From contig JAEEGS010000013.1 of NCBI GenBank assembly GCA_016280445.1, forward strand, positions 106,332 through 170,331: a stretch of 64,000 nucleotides of DNA. The letters are read 5' to 3'. Below are positions 50,099 to 57,821 of the stretch, in pieces. The DNA is from Bacteroidaceae bacterium (GTDB lineage Bacteria; Bacteroidota; Bacteroidia; Bacteroidales; Bacteroidaceae). The notes below the pieces were generated by a model that made no database searches, was not told the DNA's origin, and saw only the letters and a list, made by a program, of their open reading frames with translations. Each line of letters begins with the position of its first letter. Position 1 is the first letter of the stretch. The position numbers were made by a program, and so were the translations under genes.

Positions 50099-51601
50099 TC
50101 AATCCTCCAGATGCAGCACAAAGCGGACGCCCTTTTTGAAAACAGGGTCGATGTCGAGGTCGCCGTTCATCTTTAGTGCCATCTGTCTGCAGATAGGCAA
50201 GCCAAGACCGTCTCCTTGGGTGAGGTCGCGGATTTCGAGGAATGGTTTGAACACGTCTTCTTGCTTCTCTTCGGGGATGCCGCAACCAGAATCTGACACG
50301 AGGAACTGGTGCTTGTGTGCTCCGCGTTTCTTGTATTCCAATGTGATATGTCCACCCACTGGAGTGTATTCAGCTGCATTATTCAGCAAGTGCAGCAAGA
50401 TATGTGAAACGTATTCCTTATTGATTTTGGCAGTCATCTTAGGAGCCTCCACCTTCAGAACAACACCACTCTTCACCTTGTTGCGCACCTGATCCATCAG
50501 GCCTTCACAGAACGATGCCAATTGGGTTTCTTCCAGTTCCACAGGCTCTTCTCCACTCTCCAGTTCTGACAATGTCTGGATGTGGGCAGAGAAATCCTGC
50601 AAGGCCTTCACTTCTGGGATGTCTTTGTCGAGTTTCTGCAGCGTGGGAGCTAACTGGGCAGAGATGTTGCTGATGAACTTTGCTTTCAGCGCATTGTTCT
50701 CGGTCAGCATCCGGATGTTCTTCTTCTGTTTGCGAGTAAGGGCGATAAAACGCATCAGCACCAACGCACCCAGCACCAAGGCAACAGCCAAGATAACGGA
50801 CAAGATGCTGAGTCCGATGATAGCTGCCTGGCGTGCTATCAGCGAACTGTCCTTTTCAGCGATGGTTTCCTCATGAGTGGCAATCTGCTGTTTCAAGGCA
50901 TTGCGTTCATCGGCCACCTTCAGGTCGGCCACAGAATCCTTCCAGGCGATGTAACTCTTGTAGCCCTGATTCACCAGTATAATGTTGTTGCTCTTGCGGC
51001 CATTGGCAATGAGTGTCTGATAAGCCTTATCCACCTTGTCATACTCCTTGGAAGCAGTCAGTTTGTCTGCCATTTCCTTGAAAGTGGCATTACCTTTATC
51101 GTTCTGCCCATACGTGTAATAGTAAATGGTTTTGTTATAGAGCAAGTCATTTTGCAGGCTGTCGTTGTTGGAGGATTTGGCATATTGCTCCATCTTGCCG
51201 AGTTGCTCCATAGCAAATTCGCTTTTCCTTATCTTCATGTACATCTGATAACGTTCCTTGTAGGTACGATAATGCAAAGCGGCTCTGGCGGCTCCCTTTT
51301 CCTTGGCATCAATCCTCTGGTCGATGCGGTGCAAAAGGTCAAAGCCTTCCTTGTACATGGTGTCCTTGATGTAATAGAGTCCCACGGCTTTCAAACCACA
51401 ATCCACACCTTCCTGAACATTCCCCTTGTTGAAAAAGTCCTCAAAGGCACGGATATACAAGGCACGAGCATTGATGAAGTTGCCTTTTTTATACTCACCA
51501 TCTGCTCGCTCTTTAAAACTACTTTCTGCCGTCTCCTGTGCGTTAACAAACACACAACAGAAGCACAGACCCAATAACAAAATCAAAGCATTCTTTCTCA
51601 T
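50099..51601 (-). CDS. TPR-containing histidine-kinase-like protein without phospho-acceptor His
   Basis: A 500-residue membrane protein: signal peptide to residue 21 (ending FVNAQ), periplasmic TPR-like helices 25-245, one TM at 258-284, then a kinase-like cytoplasmic part. The H-box position reads FISNISAQLAPTL (309-321), where a kinase would have SHELRTP, so Ala315 replaces the phospho-accepting His. The ATP-binding N box HLLNNAAEYTP (near 404), G1 DSGCGIP (437) and G2 GDGLGLPI (463) are intact. No response regulator is adjacent. It may bind ATP without signalling through His; role unknown. Confidence 0.85.
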   Translation of the reverse strand: MRKNALILLLGLCFCCVFVNAQETAESSFKERADGEYKKGNFINARALYIRAFEDFFNKGNVQEGVDCGLKAVGLYYIKDTMYKEGFDLLHRIDQRIDAKEKGAARAALHYRTYKERYQMYMKIRKSEFAMEQLGKMEQYAKSSNNDSLQNDLLYNKTIYYYTYGQNDKGNATFKEMADKLTASKEYDKVDKAYQTLIANGRKSNNIILVNQGYKSYIAWKDSVADLKVADERNALKQQIATHEETIAEKDSSLIARQAAIIGLSILSVILAVALVLGALVLMRFIALTRKQKKNIRMLTENNALKAKFISNISAQLAPTLQKLDKDIPEVKALQDFSAHIQTLSELESGEEPVELEETQLASFCEGLMDQVRNKVKSGVVLKVEAPKMTAKINKEYVSHILLHLLNNAAEYTPVGGHITLEYKKRGAHKHQFLVSDSGCGIPEEKQEDVFKPFLEIRDLTQGDGLGLPICRQMALKMNGDLDIDPVFKKGVRFVLHLED

Positions 51602-51633
51602 AACTATACTATCAATTAAAAGGTTTTATTTTG

Positions 51634-51641
51634 CAAATTTA
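51634..51641 (-). promoter_or_regulatory. -7 element for the kinase-like gene
   Basis: The minus strand reads TAAATTTG (TAnnTTTG), 33 bp before the ATG at 51601. Confidence 0.6.
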
Positions 51642-51716
51642 GGGTTTTATTTGATTTCGTCCAAAAATAGAGAAGAAAAAATCACTTTCTTTTGTCTCCC
51701 GTTCGTGAAAAATGCC

Positions 51717-51724
51717 TATCTTTG
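51717..51724 (+). promoter_or_regulatory. -7 element for the 51744 gene
   Basis: TATCTTTG (TAnnTTTG) lies 19 bp before the ATG. It probably drives 51744-53200 and perhaps the ridA gene. Confidence 0.65.
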
Positions 51725-51743
51725 GGGCAAAAATTAGGAAACT

Positions 51744-52415
51744 ATGATAAAAAAAGAACACTTGATGCCCAAAGGAACAGCTATTTGGAAAGGAATGGCC
51801 GCCTTTTTCGTGCTCATCAACGTTATGCTGACATTTCTGGCTTGTGGTCAGGATTGGGGTGGTTATGGAAATCGCTTCGAGGTAAAAGAGGATGATCGTG
51901 ACAAAGACGAATCGTACTACATTGTCTTCAGCCCCAAGAAACTGACGTACAAAGGGGGTGGAGGAACAATGCAGGTTTATGTAAGAACAAACTACCCTTC
52001 CATCGATCATAATATCGTATATGCAAAAGGGCAGTATGGGGACATCGTCATCAGTCGCCAAAAGGTATCAGTTGCAGCCGATGAAGTTCCTGATGTTCCT
52101 CAAAACGCCATTGATGCAGCCAAGAAATCCGGGAAAAAGGTGAACATCAGAGGGGATGCATATGAATTTAACATCACCTTAGCAGCAAGCTCACACCATC
52201 CTGATGAAACCTATGAATGGGGAACCATAGAATTCATTGGCAGCCGACAGATGGAAGTTGATGCCAAGGAAAAGAAAGAAGGAGACAAAAAAGAAAAGAA
52301 GACTGTAAAACGCGAAGCGGAGGGAGGAGTCGTCATTACACAAAAGGATCGCCCAGGCATGACGATGAAAGACGGCAGACTTGTACCCACAACACCATTT
52401 CTCCGACGCATGTAA
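51744..52415 (+). CDS. putative lipoprotein with beta-sandwich (BACON-like) domain
   Basis: A 223-residue protein of unknown function. Its N-terminal hydrophobic segment ends FLAC (MAAFFVLINVMLTFLAC), a possible lipobox after a long basic lead-in. The mature part has beta-strand patterns YYIVFSPKKLTYKGGGGTMQVYVRTNY and YEFNITLAAS that recall BACON/Ig-like domains, then a Lys-rich segment EKKEGDKKEKKTVKREAEGG. It heads a short run with a zinc-ribbon membrane protein. Family not certain. Confidence 0.65.
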   Translation: MIKKEHLMPKGTAIWKGMAAFFVLINVMLTFLACGQDWGGYGNRFEVKEDDRDKDESYYIVFSPKKLTYKGGGGTMQVYVRTNYPSIDHNIVYAKGQYGDIVISRQKVSVAADEVPDVPQNAIDAAKKSGKKVNIRGDAYEFNITLAASSHHPDETYEWGTIEFIGSRQMEVDAKEKKEGDKKEKKTVKREAEGGVVITQKDRPGMTMKDGRLVPTTPFLRRM

Positions 52416-52459
52416 CGTGAAAAATAACCTCATTACCACCCACACTAATCAAGAACACT

Positions 52460-53200
52460 ATGCCTTTTTGCAACAATTGCGGCAAACCATTGGCCGACAA
52501 CATAAAATTCTGCCACAACTGTGGAGCACCTGTCAGAATGGTGCCTCCACCACCTGCTGAAACACCCCCACCGCCTCCTTCTGTGGAGTCCGTTCCAGCG
52601 CCATCTCCTGTGAATCCCATTCCAGTTTCAGCTACCCCACCTGTCGCTGCACCTCCCCCAGCACCTGCTGCGCCATTCAAGCCGGGAAAACCACTCCCCA
52701 AGACTTGTCTTGGTTGCGGCATTGCTGCCCTCATCGTCTTGTTCATCATAGGAATCCTGTGTTTTGCAGGATGGTCTTACATCATGCACGACAAAAAGTT
52801 GAACAAGCTTCTCGGCCAGTATTTCACTCCTGAACCCAGAGAACTCACCTACAAGGGCAAGCTGGTGACCGAAGTGGCCAAGGAACAAGGGTTGCCTTTC
52901 CACGATGAGAACTGGACACCCATGATTGACGGTATGTATAAAAATGAGAAAATGGGTGTCGGCATCCGCTTCAAAACCCAATTCATGAAATATGGAAGCC
53001 AAACGGGAAAAGCTGAAATCATAGATGAAAATGACAACTCCACCCGCGAGGTCACCATCGTCTCCTGCGGAGGATGCAACTATGCCGTAAGGGAAAACGG
53101 TCAGGACATCGGATTCGTCAACGTACAAAACGACGGCTTGAAACTTCTCGTCAACAGCGGAGGTGAAATTGTCATCATGTCGTTCAGTACCGACCGTTGA
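52460..53200 (+). CDS. zinc-ribbon, proline-rich, single-TM protein
   Basis: A 246-residue protein. The N-terminus is a zinc ribbon, FCNNCGKPLADNIKFCHNCG (two CxxC pairs). A Pro/Ala-rich linker of about 55 residues follows, then a TM at about residues 87-108 next to LGCGIAALIVLFIIG. The C-terminal region is beta-rich (LTYKGKLVTEVAKEQG, MGVGIRFKTQF, NYAVRENGQDIGFVNVQNDG). By topology the ribbon would be cytoplasmic and the C-terminus exported. No named function is known to me; sensory coupling across the membrane is a guess. Confidence 0.75.
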   Translation: MPFCNNCGKPLADNIKFCHNCGAPVRMVPPPPAETPPPPPSVESVPAPSPVNPIPVSATPPVAAPPPAPAAPFKPGKPLPKTCLGCGIAALIVLFIIGILCFAGWSYIMHDKKLNKLLGQYFTPEPRELTYKGKLVTEVAKEQGLPFHDENWTPMIDGMYKNEKMGVGIRFKTQFMKYGSQTGKAEIIDENDNSTREVTIVSCGGCNYAVRENGQDIGFVNVQNDGLKLLVNSGGEIVIMSFSTDR

Positions 53201-53270
53201 GGAAACAAAGACCTTCAGAAACCTCCCCAACAGCAACGGAAGACTTAAACACATCACAAACGATAAGAAA

Positions 53271-53645
53271 ATGGAAGCAATCAGTACAAAGAAGGCACCA
53301 GGGGCGATAGGCCCTTACAGCCAAGCCATTCAAGTAGGAAACTTAGTTTACACATCAGGACAGTTGGGACTTGTGCCTGAAACAGGAGCCTTCCCCGAAG
53401 GAGGCATCAAGGAGCAGACACGTCAGTCGCTGACCAACGTGAAAGCTATCCTTGAAGAAGCAGGAGTGTCGATGTCCAACGTGGTGAAGACAACTGTATT
53501 CATGGCCGACATGGGCGACTTCGCCGAGATGAACAGCGTGTATGCCGAGTTCTTCACAGAACCTTTCCCTGCCCGTTCAGCAGTAGCCGTGAAGACGCTG
53601 CCAAAGAATGCATTGGTGGAGATTGAAGTGGTGGCTTCGAAATGA
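53271..53645 (+). CDS. ridA: RidA family enamine/imine deaminase
   Basis: A 124-residue trimeric deaminase that hydrolyses reactive 2-aminoacrylate and related enamines made by PLP enzymes. Signature segments are KAPGAIGPYSQAIQVGNLVYTSGQLGL, SLTNVKAILEEAGVSMSNVVKTTVFMADMGDF and the end PARSAVAVKTLPKNALVEIE, with the substrate-binding Arg conserved. ATG 53271 is used; the upstream frame overlaps the preceding gene. A Dabb-domain gene follows 28 bp later. Confidence 0.94.
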   Translation: MEAISTKKAPGAIGPYSQAIQVGNLVYTSGQLGLVPETGAFPEGGIKEQTRQSLTNVKAILEEAGVSMSNVVKTTVFMADMGDFAEMNSVYAEFFTEPFPARSAVAVKTLPKNALVEIEVVASK

Positions 53646-53673
53646 GCATTAAAACATCAAAACAGATAATATT

Positions 53674-53979
53674 ATGGTAAAACACATCATTCTCTGGACA
53701 CTCAATCCAGAACTCTCAGAAGAAGAGAAGCAACAAGTGAAACGCGGCATCAAAGAAGGCCTCGAAGGACTGGTAGGCAAGGTGCCTGGCCTCATCGACG
53801 TGACTGTAAACATAGATGGTCGCCTCGCATCCTCCAATGCCGATGTGATGCTCGACAGCACCCTCGAATCAGAGGCCGCCCTAAAAGGCTATGCACAACA
53901 CCCCGACCATGTGGCGGTGGCCGACACGAAGGTGCGTCCCTACACCGTACAAAGAAGTTGCCTCGATTTCGAAATGTGA
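53674..53979 (+). CDS. Dabb (stress-responsive alpha/beta barrel) protein
   Basis: A 101-residue dimeric A/B-barrel protein. VKHIILWTLNPELSEEEKQQV and KVPGLIDVTVNIDGR, then AALKGYAQHPDHVAVADTKVRPYT, match the Dabb family, including the conserved H in the AYQ/YAQHPDH segment. These proteins may act as small heat-stable enzymes or carriers in stress; the substrate is not known. It lies after ridA in the same unit. Confidence 0.85.
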   Translation: MVKHIILWTLNPELSEEEKQQVKRGIKEGLEGLVGKVPGLIDVTVNIDGRLASSNADVMLDSTLESEAALKGYAQHPDHVAVADTKVRPYTVQRSCLDFEM

Positions 53980-54021
53980 AATGTATAGGCTCCTGCGCCT
54001 CTTGCTGAGGCTGGGACAGAC

Positions 54022-54068
54022 AATAATTACCAATAATTGGTTCCCCCAATTATTATTGGATTAAATTA
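54022..54068. repeat. AT-rich inverted repeat (CAATAATT / CCAATAATTGG)
   Basis: CCAATAATTGG (54030-54040) and CCAATTATTATTGG (54046-54059) can pair, and flanking CAATAATT/AATTATTG extends the stem. It lies between the Dabb and argB genes. TTGTTTTTCG follows, so it could double as a weak terminator. Confidence 0.65.
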
Positions 54069-54128
54069 TTGTTTTTCGAGACACCAGAAGGGTGTTGAGA
54101 GCTGACATATGGTAAAAAATAAACGACA

Positions 54129-54926
54129 ATGGATAAATTGACAGTAGTGAAAGTGGGGGGCAAAATCGTGGAAGACGAAAGCACCCTGCAACAACTCTTG
54201 AAAGACTTCTCCGCCATCGACGGCGCGAAAGTGCTGGTGCATGGCGGTGGACGTTCAGCCACAAAAGTGGCAGCACAACTGGGCATCGAAAGCACCATGA
54301 TTGGCGGCCGACGTGTGACAGATGCGGAAATGCTGCGTGTGGTGACGATGGTGTATGGTGGCTTGGTCAACAAGAACATCGTGGCACGTCTGCAAGCATG
54401 CGGCATCAATGCGCTGGGGCTGACAGGTGCCGACATGAACGTGATGCAGTCGCACAAACGCCCCTTGAAAAAGGTCAAGATGGAAGACGGCACAGAGCAA
54501 ATGGTGGACTTCGGCTTCGTGGGTGATGTGGATGCTTGCAACGGACAGATGCTGGCCACACTCATCAGCGAGGGCGTCGTACCCGTAATGGCACCGCTCA
54601 CACATGATAAGCAGGGAAACCTGCTCAACACCAACGCCGACACCATCGCAGGCGAAACAGCCAAGGCTTTGGCTCCCTACTTCGACGTGACCCTCATCTA
54701 CAGTTTCGAACACGCCGGCGTGCTGACCGACCCAGAAGACGAGGCATCGGTCATTCCCCACATCAACGCCGAGAGTTTCGAGCAGTTGAAGGCTGACGGC
54801 ACCGTGAGCGGAGGCATGATACCCAAGATCGAAAACGCCCTCGAAGCCGTCAAAGCAGGTGTAAAACAAGTGATCATCACAAAGGCGGATGCCATCGACG
54901 GCACTAAAGGCACGGTGATTAGTTGA
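54129..54926 (+). CDS. argB: acetylglutamate kinase family (arginine synthesis)
   Basis: A 265-residue amino-acid kinase. KVGGKIVEDE (N-terminal phosphate loop), VLVHGGGRSATKVA, the N-acetylglutamate-contacting GRRVTDAEMLRVV and GINALGLTGADMN, and the C-terminal DGTVSGGMIPKIENAL all match ArgB. In Bacteroides the arginine pathway uses N-succinylated intermediates, so the true substrate may be N-succinylglutamate (family knowledge). It precedes an ECF sigma factor by 17 bp of TTGATAATTGATAATTGA-type repeat, so both may be on one transcript. Confidence 0.93.
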   Translation: MDKLTVVKVGGKIVEDESTLQQLLKDFSAIDGAKVLVHGGGRSATKVAAQLGIESTMIGGRRVTDAEMLRVVTMVYGGLVNKNIVARLQACGINALGLTGADMNVMQSHKRPLKKVKMEDGTEQMVDFGFVGDVDACNGQMLATLISEGVVPVMAPLTHDKQGNLLNTNADTIAGETAKALAPYFDVTLIYSFEHAGVLTDPEDEASVIPHINAESFEQLKADGTVSGGMIPKIENALEAVKAGVKQVIITKADAIDGTKGTVIS

Positions 54927-54943
54927 TAATTGATAATTGAGAG

Positions 54944-55450
54944 ATGGATTTCCAGCACGACATACTTCCGCTGAAGAACATTATCTTCCGCACCGCGTTA
55001 CGCATCGTCCTGAACAGGGAGGAAGCGGAGGACATCGTGCAGGACACTCTCCTGAAACTGTGGGAACGACGCGACGAACTGGAAAAGGTGGAGAATCTGG
55101 AGTCTTTTGCCCTCACCGCTGCCAGAAACCTCGCCATCGACCGCAAGGAAAAAAGGGAGAACCTGACCATCTCGTTCGACGATGAAACACATGACCGCCC
55201 CGATGAAGGGCAAGGAAGTTCCGACAGCCAACTCGTGAAAAAGGAAACTCGTGGTTTCATCGACAGCATCATCAACGCTCTGCCCGAAAAACAGCGCACC
55301 ATCCTACAACTAAGAGACATAGAAGGAAAAACTTATAAAGAGATTGCAACCGCGTTAAGCATTTCAGAATCAGACGTAAAAGTAACACTCTTCCGAGCCA
55401 GGAACGAGATAAAGGAAAAAATTTTGCAAAAAAAATCATTTTTTCTGTAA
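54944..55450 (+). CDS. ECF-type RNA polymerase sigma factor
   Basis: A 168-residue sigma-70 family protein with region 2 (RTALRIVLNREEAEDIVQDTLLKLWERRDELE, containing the DTLLKLW core motif) and region 4 (LPEKQRTILQLRDIEGKTYKEIATALSISESDVKVTLFRARNEIK, the helix-turn-helix), joined by a polar linker. Region 1 is absent, as in ECF sigmas. The next gene, after a strongly structured leader, looks like its anti-sigma partner. argB and this sigma are often adjacent in Bacteroides (recalled order). Confidence 0.92.
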   Translation: MDFQHDILPLKNIIFRTALRIVLNREEAEDIVQDTLLKLWERRDELEKVENLESFALTAARNLAIDRKEKRENLTISFDDETHDRPDEGQGSSDSQLVKKETRGFIDSIINALPEKQRTILQLRDIEGKTYKEIATALSISESDVKVTLFRARNEIKEKILQKKSFFL

Positions 55451-55480
55451 CTTTTCCTTATCTCATCCGTCGTATAGACA

Positions 55481-55541
55481 GAGGGTGGCGGAAAAATATC
55501 CTCCAAACTCAACGTTTGAGGATATAAAAACCGCCTCCCTC
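55481..55541 (+). other. strong nested hairpin in the leader of the anti-sigma-like gene
   Basis: The outer stem GAGGGTGGCGG/CCGCCTCCCTC (55481-55491 with 55531-55541, 10 of 11 pairs) encloses an inner stem ATATCCTC..CAAAC/GTTTG..GAGGATAT (55496-55508 with 55514-55525, one bulge) with loop TCAAC. There is no T-run afterwards, so it is not a simple terminator. It ends 23 nt before the ATG at 55565. Confidence 0.8.
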
Positions 55542-55564
55542 GGATCTAAAAAAACTCACCCACA

Positions 55565-56119
55565 ATGATGGATTACAAGTACATAGAACAACTGCTGGAA
55601 AGCTACTTCGCCTGCACCACCACGTTGCAGGAGGAGCAGATTCTGCGTTCATTCTTCTCCCAAGAAGATGTACCTGGCCATCTGGCTCAATATGCTGACC
55701 TCTTCCAATATGAGGCAGCAGCCAAGGAAGAAACATTGGGCGAGGACTTCGATAAACGCATCCTTGCCAAGATGGAGGAGGAGACCACATCCATGAAGAA
55801 AAAGGCAGTACAACTTGCCATCAACACCCAGAAGGAATCTCCTCGCACCCACAAGGCAGAAAGGGGGTTCATCCATCACTTCTCACCATTCTTCAAGGCA
55901 GCGGCAGTAGTGGCAATGGCTCTCACCATCGGACGTGCAGCCGAACATGCCATAGGAGAACAAGAGGCTGAGGAAAATGGCAACGTGATGGCGGTTGACC
56001 CCTACATCAAGTCAAGCGACGTGCAACAAGCCATCCGCGTGAAGGATGTGAGCCAAGCCGAGATGAAGGCAACAAACGACTCCATCCTCAGCATCACGAC
56101 GAAGGACGAAGTACAATGA
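55565..56119 (+). CDS. single-TM protein downstream of the ECF sigma, likely anti-sigma
   Basis: A 184-residue protein. The acidic N-terminal domain (YIEQLLESYFACTTTLQEEQILRSFFSQEDVPGHL) resembles sigma-binding regions. One hydrophobic helix (FFKAAAVVAMALTIGRAA, near residues 112-130) follows, then a short polar exported tail (DSILSITTKDEVQ). It has no zinc motif HxxxCxxC. Position directly after the sigma gene and this topology suggest an anti-sigma factor. Some databases call homologues 'pyruvate ferredoxin oxidoreductase', which nothing in the sequence supports (recalled). Confidence 0.7.
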   Translation: MMDYKYIEQLLESYFACTTTLQEEQILRSFFSQEDVPGHLAQYADLFQYEAAAKEETLGEDFDKRILAKMEEETTSMKKKAVQLAINTQKESPRTHKAERGFIHHFSPFFKAAAVVAMALTIGRAAEHAIGEQEAEENGNVMAVDPYIKSSDVQQAIRVKDVSQAEMKATNDSILSITTKDEVQ

Positions 56120-56332
56120 CCTTTGGGTGGTCAATCGTTCATCATCAAAAACAAAGAACTTTTGCTTTTACATGTAATATAAACAATTAATGCTTAACTA
56201 AACCAAAACCTATTGAGGGAGGGGCTGTGAAGTCCGTGACCTTCCGCCAAAAGGGCATACGCTCTGGAGGCAAAAGAAAGATTGGACAACAAGGTTCAAT
56301 TCTCTTTAAAACCAACTTCGTGCTTCGGCACG

Positions 56333-56368
56333 AAAAAAGGAGCATCTCGTCGAGATGCCCCTTTTTTT
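56333..56368. terminator. bidirectional terminator between convergent genes
   Basis: The stem GGAGCATCTC/GAGATGCCCC (56339-56348 with 56352-56361, one mismatch) has flanking A and T runs extending it, so it terminates on both strands. A separate UUCG-loop hairpin TTCGTGC-TTCG-GCACGAA (56317-56334) precedes it. Upstream bases 56120-56316 show no convincing gene. Confidence 0.8.
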
Positions 56369-56374
56369 TGTTTC

Positions 56375-56797
56375 TCACTTCCGCTTGATGATACGGTTCG
56401 TCACCCGCTCCGCAGAAATGATGGTGCCGTCTTCTCCCACAATATCGACATTCCAGACATGGGTACCCTTTCCAGCATGAATAAGGTGCGCCTTTCCGTA
56501 CACCTTTCCTTCGGTGGCAGACATGGCAACGTGGCTGGCGTTGACTTCGGTACCGCACACAGCAAGCGACTCATCATAATGAGTCAGATGTAGAGAACCC
56601 ACCCCCGCAATCGTTTCGGCAAGCGTGAGCGAAGCACCCCCATGTAAAATGCCGAGATACTGGCGTGTGGAAGGGCTGATGGGCATTTCTGCCACAGCAT
56701 AGTCGTCCTCTGTGGGAAGGAATCGGATGCCTAAGGCCTCAATAATGGTGCCTTGCATACGGGAATGGAGAAAATCACATTCTTGTTGTGTTAACAT
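56375..56797 (-). CDS. hotdog-fold thioesterase (PaaI family)
   Basis: A 140-residue acyl-CoA thioesterase-like protein. GTIIEALGIRFLPTEDDYAVAEMPI leads into the catalytic helix region QYLGILHGGASLTLAETIAG, with the conserved HGG and the Glu in LAETI, then NASHVAMSATEGKVYGKA. Such enzymes hydrolyse aryl- or acyl-CoA esters, including 1,4-dihydroxy-2-naphthoyl-CoA for menaquinone. No menaquinone gene is nearby, so the substrate is open. It is the last gene of the greA-HIT-ygjP run. Confidence 0.88.
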   Translation of the reverse strand: MLTQQECDFLHSRMQGTIIEALGIRFLPTEDDYAVAEMPISPSTRQYLGILHGGASLTLAETIAGVGSLHLTHYDESLAVCGTEVNASHVAMSATEGKVYGKAHLIHAGKGTHVWNVDIVGEDGTIISAERVTNRIIKRK

Positions 56798-56854
56798 CTT
56801 CTTAATGTTCTATTTAACGATTTACAATTTACTGCTTATCTCCCTCTGAAGGAT

Positions 56855-57394
56855 TCAAGCCGTATGATATTTGTGCAGTTCTGCCCTCAACGCATGTGCC
56901 TTTCCGTCTGTCACAGTATCCATCAAAGCCCAAAAGCGCGGGGAGTGGTCATGATGGACGGTGTGGCAAAGTTCGTGGAGGATGACATAGTCCTGCAAAT
57001 GTTCTGGCACCTGCATCAGATAGAGTGAAAGACTGATGGTGTTGCGGATGGAACAGGACCCCCACCGTGTTTTTGAGTTTCTAATAGTCAGGCCTGTGTA
57101 GCGAAAGCCATGCATATATGCCAGTTCTGCCACTCGTCGAGGAAGAAACTCCTTAGCCGCATGGCGCATCTGTTCTATCTCCTCTGAGGTCAACTGCGGC
57201 CGTTCCCTCAATGCCTTTTGTTTCTTCAGCAGAGAGAGACGAAATCGTTCAATGGTGTTCTTGACGAATGACAGCGATGCGCCTCTGAAGGCTGTTACAC
57301 GAAGACCGCCAACCTCTGGGCGCATGATGATGCTGCGCGCTCGGGGGTTGACGGTCACCGTCACCGTACCAAAGTCTGAATCTTGGTAGGTCAT
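56855..57394 (-). CDS. YgjP-like zinc metallopeptidase domain protein
   Basis: A 179-residue protein of the YgjP/DUF45 group. The zinc site HELCHTVHHDHSPRFW near residue 142 (HExxH then H about 11 later) and the preceding RNSKTRWGSCSIRNTISLSLYLMQVP block are conserved. It lacks a signal peptide. YgjP proteins are thought to be zinc proteases of unclear substrate. It is 26 bp after the HIT gene on the same strand. Confidence 0.9.
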   Translation of the reverse strand: MTYQDSDFGTVTVTVNPRARSIIMRPEVGGLRVTAFRGASLSFVKNTIERFRLSLLKKQKALRERPQLTSEEIEQMRHAAKEFLPRRVAELAYMHGFRYTGLTIRNSKTRWGSCSIRNTISLSLYLMQVPEHLQDYVILHELCHTVHHDHSPRFWALMDTVTDGKAHALRAELHKYHTA

Positions 57395-57420
57395 GCTTAG
57401 GGGTTCACTACAACAAACCG

Positions 57421-57819
57421 TTATTGCTTGGAAAACTCCTGAAATATCTTGTCAGCAATAGCCTGCATTTCTTCAGCAGAAAGGCTTAACTTTGGATTGG
57501 CAAAGTTCATGTCCTTCTCGCTCTGCATGGGGATGAGGTGAATGTGAGCATGTGGCACTTCAAGTCCCAACACAGCCTGTCCCACTTTCACGCATGGGAA
57601 AGCCGCCTTAATGGCTACAGCCACCTTCTTGGCAAACACTTCGAAGCGAGCCAGTTCATCATCCTCCATGTCGAAGATGTAATCCACCTCACGACGTGGA
57701 ATGACCAAGGTGTGTCCCTTCACAAGAGGGTTGATGTCGAGAAAAGCATAAAACTCATCGTTCTCGGCACACTTGTAAGACGGAATCTCCCCTGCTGCAA
57801 TTTTAGCAAAAACACCCAT
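57421..57819 (-). CDS. HIT family nucleotide-binding hydrolase
   Basis: A 132-residue HIT protein. The HIT motif VPHAHIHLIPM (HxHxHxx) is intact, with the central His as nucleophile. The N-terminal FAKIAAGEIPSYKCAENDEFYAFLDINP is typical of the HinT/HIT branch. It hydrolyses adenosine 5'-phosphoramidates or dinucleotides. It lies 2 bp downstream of greA, so the two are cotranslated, as is common in Bacteroidetes. Confidence 0.94.
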   Translation of the reverse strand: MGVFAKIAAGEIPSYKCAENDEFYAFLDINPLVKGHTLVIPRREVDYIFDMEDDELARFEVFAKKVAVAIKAAFPCVKVGQAVLGLEVPHAHIHLIPMQSEKDMNFANPKLSLSAEEMQAIADKIFQEFSKQ

Positions 57820-57821
57820 GA

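Noticed and set aside
51744..53979. Defence or toxin-antitoxin island
   Set aside because: RidA, Dabb and envelope proteins show no nuclease, toxin or defence domain; composition is like that of the neighbours.
56187..56558. Minus-strand frame of 123 codons between the anti-sigma-like gene and the thioesterase
   Set aside because: It overlaps the thioesterase in another frame and runs through the terminator; no family features.
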